DNA from: Streptomyces sp. OR43
GTDB lineage: Bacteria > Actinomycetota > Actinomycetes > Streptomycetales > Streptomycetaceae
DNA: 53,028 bases
NCBI RefSeq assembly: GCF_008042275.1
Contig: NZ_RDBK01000025.1
Coordinates: 341,977 to 395,004 of the forward strand
Reading direction: 5' to 3'
This document shows positions 35,275-44,138 of this stretch, in pieces. The number at the start of each line of letters is the position of its first letter. The stretch's first letter is position 1. A program made the translations under genes and the position numbers. The notes beneath the pieces are model-generated. The model saw only the letters and a program-made list of their open reading frames with translations, was not told the origin of the DNA and did no database searches.

Positions 35275-36323
35275 GTAGCCAAGAGATTCCAGAAGAGAAC
35301 CTGCCCGCAGAGCAGGACGCCGCGCACGGCGCGGTAGAGGGTGCCGGCGATCCGTTCGCCGACCCGGGGCTGCCGGCCCACAAGCCGCGCATCCAGGACA
35401 TCGACGAACGGGCCGCCAACCGGTCCGAGCGCGCGGTCGCGTTCATGTTCACGCTGTCCATGCTGGCGACGGTCGGCTTCATCGCCTCCTACGTCATCTT
35501 CCCGGTCGACAAGATCGTCTACATCTTCCCGTTCGGTCATGTGAGCGCGCTCAACTTCTCCCTGGGTCTGACCCTGGGCGTGGCGCTCTTCGCGATCGGC
35601 GCGGGCGCCGTCCACTGGGCGCGCACCCTGATGTCGGACGTGGAGGTCGCGGACGAGCGTCATGCGATCGCGGCCGAGCCCGAGGTCAAGGCGAAGGTTC
35701 TCGCCGACTTCGCGGCAGGCGCCGAGGAGTCCGCGTTCGGCCGGCGCAAGCTGATCCGTAACACCATGTTCGGCGCGCTGGCCCTGGTGCCGCTCGCCGG
35801 TGTGGTGCTGCTGCGCGACCTCGGTCCGCTGCCGGAGAAGAAGCTCCGCTCGACGCTGTGGGCCAAGGGCAAGCAGCTCGTCAACATGAACACGATGGAG
35901 CCGCTGCGTCCCGAGGACGTCGTCGTCGGTTCACTGACCTTCGCCATGCCCGAGGGCCTGGAGGAGGACGCGCACGACTTCCAGAAGCAGATCGCCAAGG
36001 CCGCACTGATGATCGTCCGCATCGAGCCGGACAACATCAAGGACAAGCGCGAGCGCGAGTGGGCCCACGAGGGAATCGTGGCCTTCTCCAAGATCTGCAC
36101 CCACGTGGGCTGCCCGATCAGCCTGTACGAGCAGCAGACGCACCACGTGCTCTGCCCGTGCCACCAGTCCACCTTCGACCTCTCCGACGGCGCCCGCGTC
36201 ATCTTCGGTCCGGCCGGTCACGCTCTTCCGCAGTTGCGGATCGGCGTGAACAGCGAGGGCAACCTCGAGGCGCTCGGTGACTTCGAAGAGCCCGTCGGTC
36301 CTGCATTCTGGGAGCGCGGATGA
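35271..36323 (+). CDS. qcrA: Rieske iron-sulfur subunit of the bcc complex
   Basis: 350 residues. Three membrane helices near the N-terminus (about 55-77, 90-115, 155-180), which is the actinobacterial architecture, precede the Rieske domain. The [2Fe-2S] ligands are CTHVGCPIS and CPCHQSTF, at about residues 277-284 and 298-305. The polar N-terminus (EIPEENLPAEQDAAH) is cytoplasmic. It starts with an ATGA overlap with qcrC and ends with an ATGA overlap with qcrB, so the three subunits are translated in step. Confidence 0.96.
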   Translation: MSSQEIPEENLPAEQDAAHGAVEGAGDPFADPGLPAHKPRIQDIDERAANRSERAVAFMFTLSMLATVGFIASYVIFPVDKIVYIFPFGHVSALNFSLGLTLGVALFAIGAGAVHWARTLMSDVEVADERHAIAAEPEVKAKVLADFAAGAEESAFGRRKLIRNTMFGALALVPLAGVVLLRDLGPLPEKKLRSTLWAKGKQLVNMNTMEPLRPEDVVVGSLTFAMPEGLEEDAHDFQKQIAKAALMIVRIEPDNIKDKREREWAHEGIVAFSKICTHVGCPISLYEQQTHHVLCPCHQSTFDLSDGARVIFGPAGHALPQLRIGVNSEGNLEALGDFEEPVGPAFWERG

Positions 36324-37945
36324 GTACTGCGACCGATACGAAGCGCAAGGCGCCCGCCGGTGAGAAGGTTGCCGACTGGGCGGACGGCCGGCTCGGGATC
36401 TACTCCCTGGCCAAGGCCAACATGCGCAAGATCTTCCCGGACCACTGGTCCTTCATGCTCGGTGAGATCTGCCTCTACAGCTTCATCATCATCATCCTCA
36501 CGGGTGTGTACCTGACGCTGTTCTTCCACCCGAGCATGAACGAGGTCGTGTACCACGGCCCGTACGAGCCCATGCAGGGCATCCGGATGTCCGAGGCCTA
36601 CGCCTCGACCCTGAACATCAGCTTCGACGTCCGTGGCGGTCTGCTGGTCCGGCAGATCCACCACTGGGCCGCGCTGATCTTCCTGGCCGGCATGTTCGTG
36701 CACATGATGCGCGTCTTCTTCACGGGCGCGTTCCGCAAGCCCCGTGAGATCAACTGGCTGTTCGGCTTCCTGCTGTTCGTCCTGGGCATGTTCACCGGTT
36801 TCACCGGCTACTCGCTCCCGGACGACCTGCTCTCCGGCACCGGTGTCCGCTTCATGGAGGGCGCGATCCTGTCCGTACCGATCGTCGGTACGTACCTGTC
36901 GATGTTCCTCTTCGGCGGGGAGTTCCCGGGCGGTGACTTCGTCGCCAGGTTCTACTCGGTGCACATCCTGCTGCTGCCGGGCATCATGCTCGGGCTGCTG
37001 GTGGCCCACCTGATCCTGGTCTTCTACCACAAGCACACGCAGTTCGCGGGTCCCGGCCGGACGAACAAGAACGTCGTCGGCATGCCGCTGCTGCCGGTGT
37101 ACATGGCGAAGGCGGGCGGGTTCTTCTTCCTCGTCTTCGGTGTCATCGCGATCATCGCGGGCATCGCCTCGATCAACCCCATCTGGGCCATCGGGCCCTA
37201 CCGCCCGGACCAGGTGTCCACCGGCGCCCAGCCCGACTGGTACATGGGCTTCTCCGAGGGCCTGATCCGTGTCATGCCGGGCTGGGAGATCAACCTCTGG
37301 GGCCACACGCTGGTCCTGGGCGTGTTCGTCCCGCTGGTGATCTTCCCGCTGGTCCTGGCCGCGATCGCGGTCTACCCGTTCATCGAGTCCTGGGTCACCG
37401 GGGACAAGCGCGAGCACCACATCCTGGACCGTCCGCGCAACGTGCCGACCCGTACCGCCTTCGGCGTCGCGTGGATCACCTGGTACATGGTGCTGCTCAT
37501 GGGTGGTGGAAACGACCTCTGGGCCACGCACTTCCACCTGTCGATCAACTCGATCACCTGGTTCGTGCGGATCGCGTTCTTCGTCGCTCCGGTCATCGCG
37601 TTCGTCATCACCAAGCGGATCTGTCTCGGCCTTCAGCGCCGGGACAAGGAGAAGGTGCTGCACGGGCGCGAGTCCGGCCTCATCAAGCGCCTGCCGCACG
37701 GTGAGTTCGTCGAGGTCCACGAGCCGCTGGCACCCGCTCAGCTGCACACACTCACCGCGCACGAGCAGTACGAGCCGGTCGAGATCGGCCCGACGGTCGA
37801 CGAGAACGGTGTCAAGCGCAAGGTGTCCCTGGTGCACAAGCTGCGCGCCAGGCTCAGCAAGGGCTACTACGGCGAGAACAACCAGATCGCCAAGCCCACC
37901 GCCGAGGAGTACAAGGAGATCACCAGCGGCCACGGCCACCACTGA
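36320..37945 (+). CDS. qcrB: Cytochrome b subunit of the bcc complex
   Basis: 541 residues with about nine membrane helices. Two helices carry heme-ligand His: QIHHWAALIFLAGMFVHMMRVF and YSVHILLLPGIMLGLLVAHLILVF. The quinol-site block PDWYMGFSEG corresponds to the PEWY loop of other cytochromes b. The long hydrophilic C-terminal region (about residues 440-541) is characteristic of actinobacteria. It oxidises menaquinol and forms, with CtaC-F, the bcc-aa3 supercomplex. A hairpin follows. Confidence 0.96.
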   Translation: MSTATDTKRKAPAGEKVADWADGRLGIYSLAKANMRKIFPDHWSFMLGEICLYSFIIIILTGVYLTLFFHPSMNEVVYHGPYEPMQGIRMSEAYASTLNISFDVRGGLLVRQIHHWAALIFLAGMFVHMMRVFFTGAFRKPREINWLFGFLLFVLGMFTGFTGYSLPDDLLSGTGVRFMEGAILSVPIVGTYLSMFLFGGEFPGGDFVARFYSVHILLLPGIMLGLLVAHLILVFYHKHTQFAGPGRTNKNVVGMPLLPVYMAKAGGFFFLVFGVIAIIAGIASINPIWAIGPYRPDQVSTGAQPDWYMGFSEGLIRVMPGWEINLWGHTLVLGVFVPLVIFPLVLAAIAVYPFIESWVTGDKREHHILDRPRNVPTRTAFGVAWITWYMVLLMGGGNDLWATHFHLSINSITWFVRIAFFVAPVIAFVITKRICLGLQRRDKEKVLHGRESGLIKRLPHGEFVEVHEPLAPAQLHTLTAHEQYEPVEIGPTVDENGVKRKVSLVHKLRARLSKGYYGENNQIAKPTAEEYKEITSGHGHH

Positions 37946-37970
37946 TCACCTGAACTGATCGCCACAGCAG

Positions 37971-37999
37971 GAGCCCCGTCCATTCGATGGACGGGGCTC
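37971..37999 (+). terminator. Terminator of qcrCAB
   Basis: A perfect 13-bp stem (37971-37983 with 37987-37999) and a 3-base loop, followed by TTC. Confidence 0.85.
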
Positions 38000-38020
38000 T
38001 TCGCTGTCCGTGGCGCTCGA

Positions 38021-38026
38021 TAGGGT
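38021..38026 (+). promoter_or_regulatory. Candidate -10 box of trpD
   Basis: TAGGGT, 41 bases before the trpD ATG and just after the qcrB terminator; no clear -35. This is a common actinomycete -10 form. Confidence 0.35.
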
Positions 38027-38067
38027 GGACCCATCCCCTTATCGGCTGTGGACCCCAGGAGCGGACC

Positions 38068-39132
38068 ATGAACGTTGTGACCCCGGCAGGCGGCGACAGC
38101 GTGGCGGCTCGTTCCTGGCCCGGCGTGCTGACCCCCCTGCTGCGCGGCCAGGACCTGACCGAGGACGACACCGCCTGGGCGATGGACCGCATCATGAGCG
38201 GCGAGGCGACCGATGTGCAGATCGCCGGCTTCGCGGTGGCGCTGCGCGCCAAGGGCGAGACCGTCACGGAGGTCTCCGGTCTGGTCCGGGCGATGTACGA
38301 GCACGCCACGACCATCCATGTACCGGGCCGCACGGTCGACATCGTGGGCACCGGCGGGGACATGGCCAAGACGGTCAACATCTCCACCATGTCGGCGATC
38401 GTCGTGGCGGGTACCGGCGCCAAGGTCGTCAAGCACGGTAACCGCGCCTCGTCGTCCGCCAGCGGTTCCTCCGACGTCCTGGGCAAGCTCGGCGTCAACC
38501 TGGACCTGCCCCCGCAGCGCGTCGTCGAGGTCGCCGAGGAAGCGGGCATCACGTTCTGCTTCGCCGTCAAGTTCCACCCCGCCCTGCGGTACGCGGCGAA
38601 GGCCCGGGCGGAGCTCGGCGCGCCGACCACGTTCAACATCCTCGGGCCGCTCACCAACCCGGCCAAGGTGCGCGCGCAGGCCATCGGCGTCGCCGACCTG
38701 CGCATGGCGCCCATCGTCGCGGGCGTCCTCGCCGAACGCGGCAACTCCTCCCTGGTCTTCCGGGGCGACGACGGTCTGGACGAGCTGACCACCACCGCGA
38801 CCTCCCGCGTCTGGATCGCCAGGAACGGCACGGTGCGCGAGGAGGCCTTCGACCCGCGCGACGTCGGCCTGGACCTGGTCCCGGTGGACGCCCTGCGCGG
38901 CGCCGACGCCTCGTACAACGCGGATGTGGCCCGCCGGCTGCTCGCCGGCGAGACGGGCCCCGTACGGGACGCGGTCCTGCTCAACTCGGCGGCGGCGCTC
39001 GTCGCGCTGGACCCGGGCGAGGGCACGCTCGCCGAGCAGCTCACCGCGGGAATCGCGAAGGCCGCCGAGTCCATCGACTCGGGCGCGGCCGGCCGGGCGC
39101 TGGAGAGATGGATCGTGGCCAGCAACGCCTGA
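38068..39132 (+). CDS. trpD: Anthranilate phosphoribosyltransferase
   Basis: 354 residues, the second step of the tryptophan branch: anthranilate plus PRPP to phosphoribosyl-anthranilate. The PRPP motif [17 protein letters not shown], the substrate-loop [17 protein letters not shown] and [10 protein letters not shown] are all present. The ATG at 38068 has AGGAG six to seven bases upstream; the longer upstream reading overlaps the qcrB terminator. Single, not in a trp operon; its location next to the cytochrome bcc genes is the same as in mycobacteria. Confidence 0.95.
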   Translation: MNVVTPAGGDSVAARSWPGVLTPLLRGQDLTEDDTAWAMDRIMSGEATDVQIAGFAVALRAKGETVTEVSGLVRAMYEHATTIHVPGRTVDIVGTGGDMAKTVNISTMSAIVVAGTGAKVVKHGNRASSSASGSSDVLGKLGVNLDLPPQRVVEVAEEAGITFCFAVKFHPALRYAAKARAELGAPTTFNILGPLTNPAKVRAQAIGVADLRMAPIVAGVLAERGNSSLVFRGDDGLDELTTTATSRVWIARNGTVREEAFDPRDVGLDLVPVDALRGADASYNADVARRLLAGETGPVRDAVLLNSAAALVALDPGEGTLAEQLTAGIAKAAESIDSGAAGRALERWIVASNA

Positions 39133-39160
39133 GAGGGCTCGGGGCACGGATGTGAGGCAG

Positions 39161-39187
39161 GGCGCAGTCCAGATCATGGACTGCGCC
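39161..39187 (+). terminator. Terminator after trpD
   Basis: A perfect 11-bp stem (39161-39171 with 39177-39187) and a 5-base loop GATCA. Confidence 0.75.
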
Positions 39188-39215
39188 TTGCGCGTTCGCG
39201 TACGTATGGCAAGAT
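39188..39215 (+). promoter_or_regulatory. Candidate promoter of the SAM-IV-controlled gene
   Basis: TTGCGC (39188-39193) and CAAGAT (39210-39215) are 16 bases apart. Transcription would begin near 39222, just at the 5' edge of the riboswitch. Confidence 0.45.
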
Positions 39216-39221
39216 GCTGCG

Positions 39222-39342
39222 CAGGTCATGAGTGACAGCGACTACGGCCCCGGCCCGCTGTCCGGCAACCCTCCGTCCGTGGCGGGGTGCCCCGGGTGAA
39301 GACCAGGCCGCAGGCAGCGAGGTCTGCGGCAAGCGCGGACCC
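39222..39342 (+). promoter_or_regulatory. SAM-IV riboswitch
   Basis: The sequence matches what I remember of the Streptomyces SAM-IV aptamer (GGTCATGAGTG..., GGCAACCCTCC, GGGGTGCCCCGGGTGA.GACC, GGCAAGCGCGG). Helices can be traced: P1 GGTC (39224-39227) with GACC (39301-39304); P2 GACAGCG (39234-39240) with CGCTGTC (39256-39262); P3 around CGGCAACCC and GGGGTGCC; P4 CCGCAG (39308-39313) with CTGCGG (39324-39329). It would sense S-adenosylmethionine and repress the downstream aminotransferase when SAM is plentiful. Confidence 0.92.
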
Positions 39343-39513
39343 CTCGACATCGTGAGATGTCCACCCGTGGGGTCCTGGTCCTCAGGGAGCCTCTTGTGAG
39401 CAAGCGAATGCGATAGGGCTTTCGGCCCTCCTCCGCACACCCTTCTTTCTTCCTCCGTGCTGCCGCGTATCCGCAGGCACGCGGAATTCGCCTGCCTGTT
39501 ACGGGAGTTCGTC

Positions 39514-40893
39514 ATGTCTGTCCTCACTGCTGCCACCGACCAGTCGATTTGTGCCCCGCTGCCGGTTCTGGGCAAGGATGTGACGGTTCCGCTGGTCACC
39601 GGCGGCGAGGTCACCTACGCCGCACTGGACTACGCGGCCAGCGCTCCGGCCCTCCAGCGGGTGTGGGACGACGTGGCCGCCTACGCGCCGTACTACGGCA
39701 GCGTCCACCGCGGCGCCGGCTACCTCTCGCAGCTGTCCACGGACCTCTTCGAGTCCAGCCGCGTCACGGTCGCGGAGTTCCTCGGCTGCCGCGCCGGCGA
39801 CCAGGTGGTCTTCACCCGGTCCACCACCGACTCGCTCAACCTGCTCGCCGCGGCCCTGCCCGCCGACTGCCAGGTGTTCGTCTTCGAGACCGAGCACCAC
39901 GCCTCGCTGCTGCCCTGGCGCGACGCCCGGGTGACGTACCTGAACGCCCCGCGCACCCCGGACCAGGCCGTCGAGACCCTGGAGCGCGCGCTCGCCGGCC
40001 GCGACCCCTACGGGCCCGCGCTGGTCTGTGTCACCGGCGCCTCCAACGTGACCGGTGAGCTGTGGCCGGTCAAGGAGCTCGCCGCCGCCGCGCACGCCCA
40101 CGGCGCCCGGATCGTGCTCGACGCCGCCCAGCTCGCCCCGCACCACCCCGTCGACATCGCCGAGCTGGACGTCGACTGGGTCGCCTTCTCCGGTCACAAG
40201 CTGTACGCGCCGTTCGGCTCGGGCGTCCTCGCCGGCCGCTCCGACTGGCTGACCGCCGCCGAGCCCTACCTGGCCGGCGGAGGCGCCTCCCGCCAGGTCG
40301 CCCGGCGGGCCGACGGCGGGGTGGACGTCGAATGGCACACCACCGCCGCACGCCACGAGGCCGGTTCCCCCAACGTCATCGGTGTCTACTCCATCGCCTC
40401 CGCCTGCAAGGCCCTCACCGAGGCCGGGTTCGACAGCCTGGTCGCCCGGGAGCAGCGCCTCGTCACCGAGGTCCGTGCCGGACTCGCCGAGGTCCCCGAG
40501 GTCAAGGTGCTCTCGCTGTTCGGTGACGACGCCCCGCGGGTCGGCGTCATCTCCTTCGTGGTGGAGGGCTGGAACAGCTCGCACTTCGCCGCCGCGCTCT
40601 CCGCCGAGTACGGCATCGGGGTGCGTGACGGACTGTTCTGCGCCCACCCCCTGGTACGCACCCTGCTCGGCAGCGACCCGCAGGACGTCGGGGAGTGCGG
40701 CGCGCCGGAGGCCGAGCCGGGCCAGAAGTCCCTCAACGCGATCCGGGTCAGCTTCGGAGCCGGTACGCCGGACGAGCACGTCGAGCGCTTCCTGCGGGCG
40801 GTCAAGGAGCTCGTGAGCGAGGGCGCCCAGTGGAAGTACCGCACCGAGGACGGCCGTTGCGTCCCGGACCGGGGCACCGCCACCCAGGTCTGA
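39514..40893 (+). CDS. Class V aminotransferase under SAM-IV control
   Basis: 459 residues of the cysteine desulfurase/isopenicillin-N epimerase superfamily: HHASLLPWRDA, the Asp of DAAQLAPHHPVD and the PLP-lysine FSGHKLYAPFG. There is no NifS-type SSGxxC loop; instead DGLFCAHPLVR offers a Cys in a comparable place. SAM-responsive regulation suggests a role in sulfur-amino-acid metabolism, perhaps supplying or removing cysteine or homocysteine sulfur; this is inference. GGGAG lies six bases before the ATG at 39514. It ends in a palindromic terminator and is followed by a convergent RAM-domain gene. Confidence 0.88.
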   Translation: MSVLTAATDQSICAPLPVLGKDVTVPLVTGGEVTYAALDYAASAPALQRVWDDVAAYAPYYGSVHRGAGYLSQLSTDLFESSRVTVAEFLGCRAGDQVVFTRSTTDSLNLLAAALPADCQVFVFETEHHASLLPWRDARVTYLNAPRTPDQAVETLERALAGRDPYGPALVCVTGASNVTGELWPVKELAAAAHAHGARIVLDAAQLAPHHPVDIAELDVDWVAFSGHKLYAPFGSGVLAGRSDWLTAAEPYLAGGGASRQVARRADGGVDVEWHTTAARHEAGSPNVIGVYSIASACKALTEAGFDSLVAREQRLVTEVRAGLAEVPEVKVLSLFGDDAPRVGVISFVVEGWNSSHFAAALSAEYGIGVRDGLFCAHPLVRTLLGSDPQDVGECGAPEAEPGQKSLNAIRVSFGAGTPDEHVERFLRAVKELVSEGAQWKYRTEDGRCVPDRGTATQV

Positions 40894-40907
40894 GGCACCC
40901 TGCGCAT

Positions 40908-40943
40908 GAGGCCGGGTACGGACAGCTGTCCGTACCCGGCCTC
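40908..40943. terminator. Bidirectional terminator
   Basis: A perfect 36-base palindrome (18-bp arms, 40908-40925 and 40926-40943), lying between the aminotransferase and the convergent RAM-domain gene. Confidence 0.85.
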
Positions 40944-40957
40944 TGCTGCTGTGGCTG

Positions 40958-41239
40958 CTACGCGTCCAGCCCGATGGCGAAGGCCGCCTCCAGGTCGTGC
41001 TGGGAGTACGTGCGGAACGCGACGTGTGTGTCGGTCCCCTCGACACCGGGGATCTTGCTGATCCGGCCGGGGATGACGTCGGCGAGGTCGTCATGCTTGG
41101 ACACCCGGACCATGGCGATCAGATCGTAGGTACCGGTGACCGAGAAGACCTCGCTGACGCTGTCGAGCGCGGCGATGGCCTCGGCGATCTCGGGAATCCG
41201 GTCCACGCTGGTTTTGATGAGCACGATCGCGGTGATCAC
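40958..41239 (-). CDS. Stand-alone Lrp/AsnC ligand-binding (RAM) domain protein
   Basis: 93 residues, only the C-terminal RAM domain of Lrp/AsnC regulators: MITAIVLIKTSVDRIPEIAEAI..., with the GTYDLIAMVRV strand and the typical ...F.TYSQHDLEAAFAIGLDA end. There is no helix-turn-helix. Such stand-alone proteins form ring-like oligomers that bind amino acids; what they regulate is mostly unknown. The start is GTG at 41239 with GGGAGA about nine bases upstream. It converges on the SAM-controlled aminotransferase and could respond to the same amino-acid pool. Confidence 0.88.
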   Translation of the reverse strand: MITAIVLIKTSVDRIPEIAEAIAALDSVSEVFSVTGTYDLIAMVRVSKHDDLADVIPGRISKIPGVEGTDTHVAFRTYSQHDLEAAFAIGLDA

Positions 41240-41333
41240 GGCTGGCTTTCTCCCTCGGTGGCACCTGCTGGAGACTTCACTCTAGGGCCTCGCGGCCCGA
41301 TCATGCCGGGCTCGCGGGCCCCGGCGCCTCGAC

Positions 41334-42053
41334 TCAGCCGGCCTGATCCGGCCGCAAGGCCCTGGCCCCACCCCGATACCGCCCCCAGGCATAGAGGAAC
41401 CCGGTGGCGAAGCCGACCACATGGGCGAGGTAGGCCACCCCGGGCCCGCTGCCCGCCCCCTCGGCGGCCAGCCACTGGAGGACGAACCAGAAGACCAGCA
41501 CGATCCAGGCGGGGAAGCGCAGCGGCAGGAACAGCAGGAACGGGAACAGGCTGGTCACCCGGGCCCGGGGGAAGAGGTAGAGGAAGGCTCCCAGGACCGC
41601 CGAGATCGCTCCCGACGCGCCGACGAGCGTCTGGTCCGACCTGGAGTGCGCGGCCGCGTAGGCGAGCAGGGCGATATAGCCGCAGCCGAGGTAGAAGAGC
41701 GCGAACTCGGTGTGGCCCATGCGCTCCTCGGCCATCGCCCCGAACACGTACAGGAACAGCATGTTGCCGAGCAGATGCAGCCAGCTGCCGTGCACGAACA
41801 GCGCGGTGAGCGGGGTGAGGACGGCGTGCGCGGAGCCGTCCCACAGTTCGCTCGGGATCACGCCCCAGCGTTCGAAGTAGCCGGCCTGGGCGGCGAGCAG
41901 CGCGTCCGCGGTGCCGTAGACCGGATTGAACCCCGACAGCGGGCTGATCACGAAGACCACGCAGCACAGGGCGATGAGGGTGTACGTCACGGGCGGCCCG
42001 CCCGAGGTGGCCGCCCGCAGGATTCTGCCGGCCGCAGCCCGCCGATCGATCAT
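41334..42053 (-). CDS. Rhomboid-family intramembrane serine protease
   Basis: 239 residues from the ATG at 42053 (a TTG at 42071 in frame would add 6 residues; neither has a good ribosome-binding site). Six helices with the rhomboid signatures: HGSWLHLLGNMLFLYVFG in the second segment, catalytic Ser in VGASGAISAVLGAF, and catalytic His in LAHVVGFATG. It cleaves membrane-spanning substrates within the bilayer; the substrates are unknown. Compared with the rhomboid-like protein at 6216-6983, this one has the full catalytic motif. Confidence 0.93.
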   Translation of the reverse strand: MIDRRAAAGRILRAATSGGPPVTYTLIALCCVVFVISPLSGFNPVYGTADALLAAQAGYFERWGVIPSELWDGSAHAVLTPLTALFVHGSWLHLLGNMLFLYVFGAMAEERMGHTEFALFYLGCGYIALLAYAAAHSRSDQTLVGASGAISAVLGAFLYLFPRARVTSLFPFLLFLPLRFPAWIVLVFWFVLQWLAAEGAGSGPGVAYLAHVVGFATGFLYAWGRYRGGARALRPDQAG

Positions 42054-42213
42054 GAACAGAGCATGACGCAAGCGGAGGGAACGGGACAGACCGCCTCGCC
42101 GTGCCGGTGGGAAGCGCCGAGGCCGTAGGGTTACCAGAGGACATCCGCAGTTCGACGGCGCACCGCGAGAACCTTGTCCGGCAGCTCACGGCTCGACGAA
42201 AGAGGACGCAACG

Positions 42214-42456
42214 ATGACGACGGTTCCCCAGCCGACCGACGGGACCCGCTGGCGCTGCACGCTCTGCGGAAATCTGACGAGGTTCGACGTGACGCGTTCC
42301 TCCAAGGTAGTCGAGTACGTTCACCTCGACCTGGCCGGTGAGTCCAGCGTCGAAGAACGCGAGGTGGTCAGTGAGACCATCGAGTCGGTGCGCTGTCGTT
42401 GGTGCAACGCGGTGGACCAGATCGAACTAGTCGACAGGCCGGGTGCCGACTCCTGA
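42214..42456 (+). CDS. Small zinc-ribbon protein
   Basis: 80 residues with two CxxC knuckles: CTLCGNLTRFDV (about residues 15-18) and RCRWCN (about 60-63), a typical zinc ribbon. No other domain; the centre is acidic. AGAGGACG precedes the ATG at normal spacing. It lies 36 bp upstream of the NYN-domain gene on the same strand and may be co-transcribed. A nucleic-acid or protein-binding role is a reasonable guess, not a recognised function. Confidence 0.82.
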   Translation: MTTVPQPTDGTRWRCTLCGNLTRFDVTRSSKVVEYVHLDLAGESSVEEREVVSETIESVRCRWCNAVDQIELVDRPGADS

Positions 42457-42492
42457 CGGGGCCGTGCGGACATAAAAATGAGGTGACGGAAG

Positions 42493-43854
42493 GTGGAGCA
42501 GCCCGCTGGCGGCGCCACGCCGGCCGATGCGGCCGGCGACGCCGTGGAGGTGCTCGACCGCCCGCTGCCCGAAGGCGTGCGGCGTCGCGTCGTCGCGCTG
42601 GTCTCGGACGCGTTCGGTGGTCTCACGGTCACCGAACTCCCGGCCCAGCTCCGGCAGTACGCGCGCTTCACGCCCACCCGGCGTGCCAAGTTCGCGGGGA
42701 ACGCGATGGCGGCCGCGCTGGAGGGCGACCCCGCCTTCCGCCGGCGCATCGGTGAACGCCTGAAGGAGGCCCAGCCGGAGCTGGCCGCCGCGCTCGTGGC
42801 GGGCTCCCCGCCGGCCGCCGCGGACCCCGTCGACGTGGCGGCCGCGGCCTATGTGCTGCGCCCGGCCGGCTGGGTCAAGCTGGTGGCCGCCGCAGGCGAG
42901 GAGGCCGAGCGGGCCGGTGCCGAGCGGGCCGACGAGGAGATCCGGCTCGAACTGGAACGGCTGCGCGAGGAACTCGCCCGGGCCCGCGCCCAGACGAAGA
43001 CCGACACCGAACGGCTCCGCGCCGAACTGGACGCCGCCCGCAAGGAGGCCGACTCGCTCCAGCGCAAGCTGCGCAGCGCGGCCAACGAGGTCAAGCGCGG
43101 CGAGGCGGCGCTGCGCCGCGGCAAGGCCGAGAGCGACGCCCTGCGCGCCGAGACGGCCGCCCGGGTGTCCGCGGCCGAGAGCGAGACCCGGCGGCTGCGG
43201 ACGAGGCTCAGCGAGGCGGAGGCGTCCGTCGAAGCGGGCCGCAGGGCCGCCAGGGAGGGGCGCTCGGTCGAGGACATGCGGCTGCGGCTGCTGCTCGACA
43301 CGGTGCTCGAAGCGGCCGGCGGGCTGCGGCGCGAACTGGCTCTGCCGCCCTCCTCGATGCGTCCCGCGGACAGTGTGGACGCGGTGGAGCCCGGCCGGAT
43401 GTCGCCCAAGGACATTGCCGCCAGGGCCCTTTCGGAGACCGATCCGGCGCTGCTCGACCAGTTGCTCGCGCTGCCGCAGGCCCATCTGATCGTGGACGGC
43501 TACAACGTCACCAAGACCGGCTATCCGCAGATGCCGCTGGAGAAGCAGCGGCTGCGGTTGCTGGGCGGTCTGTCGGTGCTCGCGGCCCAGACGGGCGCCG
43601 AGATGACCTGTGTCTTCGACGGGGCGGAACTGGCCGCGCCGGTGCTGCTGGCGCCGCCGCGCGGGGTGCGGGTGCTGTTCAGCAAGCCGGGTGTCACGGC
43701 GGACGAGGTCATCCGTCAACTGGCGCGTGCCGAACCGCCCGGGCGGCCTGTCGTGGTGGTCTCCACCGACCGCGAAGTGGCGGACGGGGTGGCTAAGGCG
43801 GGAGCCAGGCCCGTTGCGTCCGTCTTGCTCCTGAAGCGGCTTTCGCGCGTCTAG
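42493..43854 (+). CDS. NYN (YacP-like) putative RNase with a coiled coil
   Basis: 453 residues. A predicted globular N-terminal part (about 1-130) is followed by an Arg/Glu/Ala heptad coiled coil (about 135-275), and a C-terminal PIN-like NYN domain (about 330-453). The acidic residues of the domain are visible in LIVDGYNVTKTG, CVFDGAE, TADEVI and STDREVADG, the pattern expected for a metal-dependent nuclease. The YacP-like family is thought to act on RNA; the substrate is unknown. The start is GTG at 42493 with GGAAG right before it, so the exact start may shift. Confidence 0.85.
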   Translation: MEQPAGGATPADAAGDAVEVLDRPLPEGVRRRVVALVSDAFGGLTVTELPAQLRQYARFTPTRRAKFAGNAMAAALEGDPAFRRRIGERLKEAQPELAAALVAGSPPAAADPVDVAAAAYVLRPAGWVKLVAAAGEEAERAGAERADEEIRLELERLREELARARAQTKTDTERLRAELDAARKEADSLQRKLRSAANEVKRGEAALRRGKAESDALRAETAARVSAAESETRRLRTRLSEAEASVEAGRRAAREGRSVEDMRLRLLLDTVLEAAGGLRRELALPPSSMRPADSVDAVEPGRMSPKDIAARALSETDPALLDQLLALPQAHLIVDGYNVTKTGYPQMPLEKQRLRLLGGLSVLAAQTGAEMTCVFDGAELAAPVLLAPPRGVRVLFSKPGVTADEVIRQLARAEPPGRPVVVVSTDREVADGVAKAGARPVASVLLLKRLSRV

Positions 43855-43979
43855 CGTGTGTTGATGTGACTTGCATGGAAATCAGGGAACGGACCGTCAA
43901 GTTGCCGCTACACCCTGTGTGGTGTGGGTAAAGAAGTACCTGGTGTGACGAGATTTTTCCTGTGAGGATTTGAACTGAT

Positions 43980-44138
43980 CACAAGATGGTCACTAAGGTC
44001 GGGCCTCGAACCTTCGCACGGTTGATCACCCATCCGGGGTGGCAGTGAAGGAACCGCCGAGGCCGTGACGTGCACGGAGCTGGGGATTCATCTCCCCGTA
44101 GCCCGGTAGGCGGCTCGAGGAAGAAGGAGCTCGCCTTC
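43980..44138 (+). promoter_or_regulatory. Structured leader of NlpC/P60 gene 1 (possible c-di-AMP/ydaO-type riboswitch)
   Basis: The 284-bp gap after the NYN gene ends in a segment with ordered pairings such as GGGGA/TCCCC (about 44083-44096), and GTAGCCCGGTAGGCGG. The 3' part resembles the end of the ydaO-yuaA class, which in streptomycetes precedes cell-wall hydrolase genes; the 5' part matches poorly, so this is a candidate only. TGATCACCC (44023-44031) and GGGTGGCAG (44037-44045) reappear in the leader of the second NlpC/P60 gene. Confidence 0.4.

Larger units (their letters stand above)
39133..39513. other. 381-bp intergenic region before the aminotransferase
   Basis: It contains, in order, the trpD terminator (39161-39187), a probable promoter, the SAM-IV riboswitch (39222-39342) and a leader segment to 39513. 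That segment holds a small AGGGC/GCCCT hairpin (about 39413-39427) and a pyrimidine-rich stretch, perhaps the expression platform. No protein gene is seen. Confidence 0.75.

Noticed and set aside
36218..37942. A long minus-strand frame over qcrB
   Set aside because: Mirror of the qcrB frame; no domain and no ribosome-binding site.
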